DNA of 64,000 nucleotides, taken from positions 62,001-126,000 of the forward strand of contig CAZGQS010000003.1 in NCBI GenBank assembly GCA_964527775.1. Reading direction: 5' to 3'. This document shows positions 60,452-64,000 of this stretch, piece by piece. The translations under genes were made by a program, and so were the position numbers. The stretch comes from VMCP01 sp964527775. Lineage in GTDB: Bacteria; Bacteroidota; Bacteroidia; NS11-12g; UBA955. Position 1 is the stretch's first letter; the number at the start of each line of letters is the position of its first letter. Below the pieces are notes generated by a model. That model ran no database searches. It was given only the letters and a program-made list of their open reading frames with translations, and was not told the DNA's origin.

Positions 60452-60482
60452 TTGTGTATTTAGAAAATTAGCATTATCTTTG
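60452..60482 (+). promoter_or_regulatory. Promoter of the DUF177-rpmF-plsX-fabH operon
   Basis: TTG at 60452-60454, a 20-bp spacer, and TATCTTTG at 60475-60482, an exact match to TAnnTTTG. It is 16 bp before the first ATG. Confidence 0.65.
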
Positions 60483-60498
60483 CGCTTCGTTTAACGAT

Positions 60499-61047
60499 AT
60501 GTCCTTTGATTTCAACTATTTCAATTTGACCTTTGTCAAACTACCGAATGGTGAGCATCAATTTACATATGAAGTTGACGACGCGTTCTTTGAATATTTT
60601 GGAAATCAAGAAATAAGTGGGGCTTCTGTTACATTTTTAGCATCAATAATAAAGAGTGATTCAATGCTCGTTATTGATTTAAAGGGTGAAGGGTCACTTA
60701 TATCTACATGTGATAGATGTTTGAATTCTGTGAAGTTTAATGTGAAGCCTGATTTTAAGGTTATCGCTCACATGAATTCCAGTGAAGTTGAAACAGTATC
60801 AAATGATGATATTAACTTACAATTGATTTATTTACGCTCTTCAGATTTTGAATTGAATCTAGCTTCAAGTATTTATGAGTCCTTTTTACCTTGTATTCCA
60901 ATGGTAAAGTCTTGTGAAACACTAGAAAATAAAGATTGTGATGATTCAGTTACTCGTATCATCAATCAAAATGGAGATAACCAAGAAGAAAGCGTAGATC
61001 CAAGATGGGAGAAGTTAAAACAATTATTAAATAAAAAAGAGAAATAA
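60499..61047 (+). CDS. DUF177 (YceD-like) 23S rRNA accumulation protein
   Basis: 182 residues with the DUF177 Cys motif STCDRCLNSVKF (about 73-84) and a later CIPMVKSC (about 133-140). The C-terminus is short and charged. DUF177/YceD genes are nearly always followed by rpmF, as here (9 bp gap), and in plants and E. coli affect 23S rRNA and ribosome assembly. The order DUF177-rpmF-plsX-fabH is conserved. Confidence 0.9.
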   Translation: MSFDFNYFNLTFVKLPNGEHQFTYEVDDAFFEYFGNQEISGASVTFLASIIKSDSMLVIDLKGEGSLISTCDRCLNSVKFNVKPDFKVIAHMNSSEVETVSNDDINLQLIYLRSSDFELNLASSIYESFLPCIPMVKSCETLENKDCDDSVTRIINQNGDNQEESVDPRWEKLKQLLNKKEK

Positions 61048-61056
61048 AATAGAATT

Positions 61057-61242
61057 ATGGCACATCCTAAACGAAAAATATCCAAGACTAGAAGAGACAA
61101 ACGTCGTACTCATGATAAGTTAGAAGTTCGTCCTATGATTGCAGATCCCGTTACTGGAGATATCTCTCTTTATCACCGTGTAAACCTCGAAACAGGTATG
61201 TATCGCGGTGTTAAGGTGATGAAGGGTAGAAACGAAGCGTAA
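61057..61242 (+). CDS. rpmF: Ribosomal protein bL32, zinc-free form
   Basis: 61 residues beginning MAHPKRKISKTRRDKRRTHD, basic. No Cys at all, so this is the C-minus bL32 form that needs no zinc. The C-terminal PVTGDISLYHRVNLETGMYR differs from Cys-containing forms. It lies between DUF177 and plsX. Confidence 0.95.
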   Translation: MAHPKRKISKTRRDKRRTHDKLEVRPMIADPVTGDISLYHRVNLETGMYRGVKVMKGRNEA

Positions 61243-61248
61243 TTAAGA

Positions 61249-62217
61249 ATGAGGATTGGGGTTGATGCTATGGGTGGCGACCACGGTCCACTCGAAGCTA
61301 TTAAAGGAGCACTTGATTCTAGAAAGCTTTTCACAGATGTTGAAATAGTGCTTTTTGGAGATTCAGATGTCATTAGAAGTGTTGCCGCTGATAATGATCT
61401 TATTCTGGATGGAGTTCAAGTGGTTCATTGCTCTGAGGTGATTGAGATGAGCGAGCATCCTGTGAAAGCAATTGCATCTAAAAGAGATTCTAGTATTTTC
61501 CAAGGATTCGCTTTTTTAGCTCAAGACAATATACAAGCCTTCCTAAGTGCTGGTAATACTGGTGCTATGTTGGTAGGTTCTATACAGATTCTTAAGGCTA
61601 TAAACGGGGTTGATAGACCTTGTTTATTGGCTTCTGTTCCTAAGCCTTCAGGTAATCACGGAGTAATCCTTGATGTGGGTGCCAATGCCGATTGTAAGCC
61701 AGAACATCTTCAACAATTTGCACTACTTGGCAGTCTTTATGCAGAGTCAATATTAAACATCCCTTCACCTCGAGTAGGGTTAATAAATATAGGTGAAGAA
61801 GATGAAAAAGGCAGTATCCTTACGCGTGCTGCTCATCAGTTACTCAGACAAACCAAGCAGGTTAATTTCATTGGAAATATTGAAGGCAGAAATGTGTTTG
61901 ATGATGATTTTGATGTGTTGGTTTGTGATGGGTTTACCGGAAATGTTATTGTTAAGGTCATTGAAGGATTTTTCTACAAGCTTTTCAAAAGAGGAGTTAA
62001 TGATGAATTCTTAAATCAGTTGAACTTCAAAAATCATGGAGGTGGTTTAATCTTGGGTGTTAAAGCCCCTGTTGTTGTTGGACATGGAATTTCGAAAGCT
62101 GAAACATTCGTAAAAATGGTAGAATTGTGCAGGAATTCTGTCATGTCTAATTATTGCGGTAAAGTTTCTGATGCTTTCGAAACTTTAATTACTGAAACTC
62201 AAAAATCAACGAATTAA
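61249..62217 (+). CDS. plsX: Phosphate acyltransferase PlsX
   Basis: 322 residues: RIGVDAMGGDHGPLEAIKGA at the N-terminus, SAGNTGAMLVGS (about 100-111), LDVGANADCKPEHL (about 137-150), and VCDGFTGNVIVKVIEGF (about 222-238). PlsX converts acyl-ACP to acyl-phosphate, the first step of phospholipid synthesis. It starts 6 bp after rpmF and is followed by fabH 2 bp after its stop. Confidence 0.96.
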   Translation: MRIGVDAMGGDHGPLEAIKGALDSRKLFTDVEIVLFGDSDVIRSVAADNDLILDGVQVVHCSEVIEMSEHPVKAIASKRDSSIFQGFAFLAQDNIQAFLSAGNTGAMLVGSIQILKAINGVDRPCLLASVPKPSGNHGVILDVGANADCKPEHLQQFALLGSLYAESILNIPSPRVGLINIGEEDEKGSILTRAAHQLLRQTKQVNFIGNIEGRNVFDDDFDVLVCDGFTGNVIVKVIEGFFYKLFKRGVNDEFLNQLNFKNHGGGLILGVKAPVVVGHGISKAETFVKMVELCRNSVMSNYCGKVSDAFETLITETQKSTN

Positions 62218-62219
62218 TC

Positions 62220-63206
62220 ATGAGTATTCATGCTGCAATCACCGCTGTAGGTGGTTATGTCCCTGATAATATCCTCACTAATTACGATCTAGAGAAATTG
62301 GTAGATACTACCGATGAGTGGATAAGAACACGCACTGGAATAGAAGAAAGACATATTCTTAATGAAAAAGGTAAGGCAACATCAGATTTAGCTGTAGGTG
62401 CCATATTGCCTATGTTGGCAAAAAAGAATATCAATCCTTTAGATATTGAAGTGGTCATCTGTGCAACTGTAACAGGTGATTATGTTTTCCCAGCTACTGC
62501 CAATGTTATCGCAGATAAAATTGGAGCTAAGAATGCTTGGTCATTTGATATCGGAGCCGCATGTTCAGGATTTCTTTATGCTCTAGAAACAGGTTCCAGA
62601 TTTATTGAATCTGGAAAATACACTAAAGTTTTGGTCGTTGGAGCCGATAAAATGAGTGCCATCATTGATTATACTGATAGAAATACATGTATCATTTTTG
62701 GTGATGGAGCTGGTTGTGTGCTTTTAGAACCAAACTTTGAAGGTTATGGTGTCATAGATTCGAAATTACACTCAGACGGTTCAGGAAGAGAATTTTTACA
62801 ACAGCCTGCGGGTGGATCTTTGTTACCTCCATCAGTGGAAACAGTTGAAGCAAGAAAACACTACGTTTACCAAGAAGGCAAAACGGTTTTCAAGTTTGCT
62901 GTTACGAACATGGCCGATGTTAGCTATGAAGTAATGAATAGAAATGGTTTAACTTCTGAAACGGTTGATTGGTTGGTTCCTCATCAAGCAAATCTTAGAA
63001 TTATTGATGCTACAGCTGAAAGAATGGGCTTAGATAAGGCGAAGGTTTTAATAAATATCCAAAAGTACGGAAATACAACCGCTGGAACATTGCCCCTTTG
63101 TCTATATGATTTTGAAAGTCAGTTTAAAAAAGGTGATAACTTAATACTAAGTACTTTCGGTGGTGGATTTACTTGGGGTGCCCTTTATTTGAAATGGGCC
63201 TATTGA
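62220..63206 (+). CDS. fabH: Beta-ketoacyl-ACP synthase III
   Basis: 328 residues. Catalytic Cys in GAACSGFLYALE (Cys115), His in VPHQANLRI (about 255-263) and Asn in YGNTTAGT (about 286-293); GFTWGALYLKW closes the protein. FabH condenses acetyl-CoA with malonyl-ACP to begin fatty-acid synthesis. Together with PlsX this operon joins membrane lipid synthesis to ribosome genes. Its 3' end overlaps the RNA methyltransferase gene on the opposite strand by 7 bp. Confidence 0.96.
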   Translation: MSIHAAITAVGGYVPDNILTNYDLEKLVDTTDEWIRTRTGIEERHILNEKGKATSDLAVGAILPMLAKKNINPLDIEVVICATVTGDYVFPATANVIADKIGAKNAWSFDIGAACSGFLYALETGSRFIESGKYTKVLVVGADKMSAIIDYTDRNTCIIFGDGAGCVLLEPNFEGYGVIDSKLHSDGSGREFLQQPAGGSLLPPSVETVEARKHYVYQEGKTVFKFAVTNMADVSYEVMNRNGLTSETVDWLVPHQANLRIIDATAERMGLDKAKVLINIQKYGNTTAGTLPLCLYDFESQFKKGDNLILSTFGGGFTWGALYLKWAY

Positions 63207-64000
63207 GTTTTTTGAATTAAGCAACCAAAAATATAGTCTGAATATAGACTATCATATCCTTTTATTGTACCGCCAAAATATTCTTGAAATTCTATTTTTA
63301 GACCTTCATATTCGTTTTTTAGGTATTCTATATTCTCCTGATTTTCTGCTTTGAATATGGAACAAGTCATATAATAAATATAGCCATCCACAGGTAATTG
63401 ATTATATAGACTCGTGAAAATACTTCTTTGTAGGTTTTGGTATTTTCTTAATAATCCTTCATTGAATGTCCAGCGGTTTTCTGGATTTCTTCGCCAGTTT
63501 CCGGAGCCTGAACAAGGTAAATCAGCTATAATTATGTTCCTTTTCCCTGTAAATTTTATTAAGTCTTTTGATGAATTAAGAGCATCTAGTACAAAACACT
63601 CAGGCAACATATAAGGTGAGAGCTCAAACCGTTTTACTAGATTCTTGATGATTTCTGGCCTTACGTCACTGCAAAAGTGTTTTTGAGGTTTGGAAAACTT
63701 CTTTACCGCCAAGCTTTTTCCCCCAGAGGCACAACATGAATCCCAAACTAAAGCGTCATCGCAATATTTGGAGATTTTCTTAATGGCAGCTGAGCTAGAA
63801 TAATCTTGAATGTATCCCAATCTATCCAATACATATTCATCAAGATTGCTGCTTCCATCAAAAATTAAACTATTGGTTTCTTCTATTTGTCCAATATAAC
63901 CTAACAGTTGAGAAAAATCAGGAGTTTCAAAGGATTTTGTCTTAGAAAAAGGCACAAAAAAAACGGGTGCAATGCGGTTGAAACTTTGATTTATTACTTC
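63200..64000 (-). CDS. RsmB/NOP-family RNA methyltransferase, C-terminal part (partial)
   Basis: The frame stays open past the GTG at 63955 to the right edge (15 further codons, ending ...NQSFNRIAPVFFVPFSK toward the visible part), so the N-terminus is outside the window. The visible 267 residues hold the catalytic half of the NOL1/NOP2/Sun class: SAM-binding DSCCASGGKS (consensus DxCAAPGGK), DLPCSGSGNWRRNPE with the catalytic Cys, and TCSIFKAENQENI with the second catalytic Cys. These enzymes make 5-methylcytosine in rRNA or tRNA. The target is not predictable from this part. It is convergent with fabH. Confidence 0.85.
   Translation of the reverse strand, partial: EVINQSFNRIAPVFFVPFSKTKSFETPDFSQLLGYIGQIEETNSLIFDGSSNLDEYVLDRLGYIQDYSSSAAIKKISKYCDDALVWDSCCASGGKSLAVKKFSKPQKHFCSDVRPEIIKNLVKRFELSPYMLPECFVLDALNSSKDLIKFTGKRNIIIADLPCSGSGNWRRNPENRWTFNEGLLRKYQNLQRSIFTSLYNQLPVDGYIYYMTCSIFKAENQENIEYLKNEYEGLKIEFQEYFGGTIKGYDSLYSDYIFGCLIQKTQ

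Overview
The window comes from a Bacteroidota chromosome, most likely a flavobacterial relative. The evidence is a complete gldK-gldL-gldM-gldN type IX secretion/gliding cluster next to a PorP/SprF gene, a secreted M43 metalloprotease with a type IX C-terminal sorting domain, a zinc-free L32, AT-rich sequence, and several promoters of the Bacteroidota form TTG-N19/20-TAnnTTTG (tRNA-Leu, gldK, the rpmF operon). No species call is possible from sequence alone.

Layout. 0-2 kb: a partial DUF2130 gene, a pterin carbinolamine dehydratase, a small unknown, and a 202-aa protein with a caspase-like His-Gly/Cys pattern behind a long promoter-region hairpin. 2-20 kb: an accessory region. It holds an M48 protease and a composite restriction operon in the order hsdR, hsdS, DUF262-DUF1524 (GmrSD-like), AlbA_2/GHKL protein, hsdM. 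hsdM is broken by a 100-N gap flanked by identical 55-bp ends, which looks like an unclosed assembly join. A membrane-anchored unknown protein follows, then an HNH protein, a decayed radC fragment, a split hipB-hipS-hipT toxin-antitoxin operon, a zinc-finger-like protein, and IS3 and DUF3871 remnants. The region stops at a tRNA-Ser whose 3' end faces it, so it reads as a defence/mobile island beside a tRNA.

20-64 kb: core genome. In order: thrS-infC-rpmI-rplT; a DUF47/Pit phosphate pair; clpB; a GT51 transglycosylase overlapping purB; uvrA; a lemA/TPM cluster with lipB; a YraN-like gene; the M43 protease; topA; a SirB1-like gene; a 2-oxoacid dehydrogenase E2; two membrane proteins with a phosphodiesterase; tRNA-Leu; an alpha/beta hydrolase; a Sua5-type tsaC; a sigma-54 response regulator; porP/sprF and gldKLMN; DUF177-rpmF-plsX-fabH; and an RsmB/NOP-type RNA methyltransferase running off the right edge.

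How genes work together. HsdR/M/S would form a type I restriction-modification complex, and the two inserted genes look like additional defence modules co-transcribed with it. GldK-N with the PorP-like barrel form the type IX export machinery that could secrete the M43 protease. DUF177-rpmF-plsX-fabH links ribosome protein L32 to the start of fatty-acid and phospholipid synthesis. Two heptanucleotide tandem arrays (25.1 and 35.1 kb) occupy intergenic gaps in the core part and are not explained by any gene.
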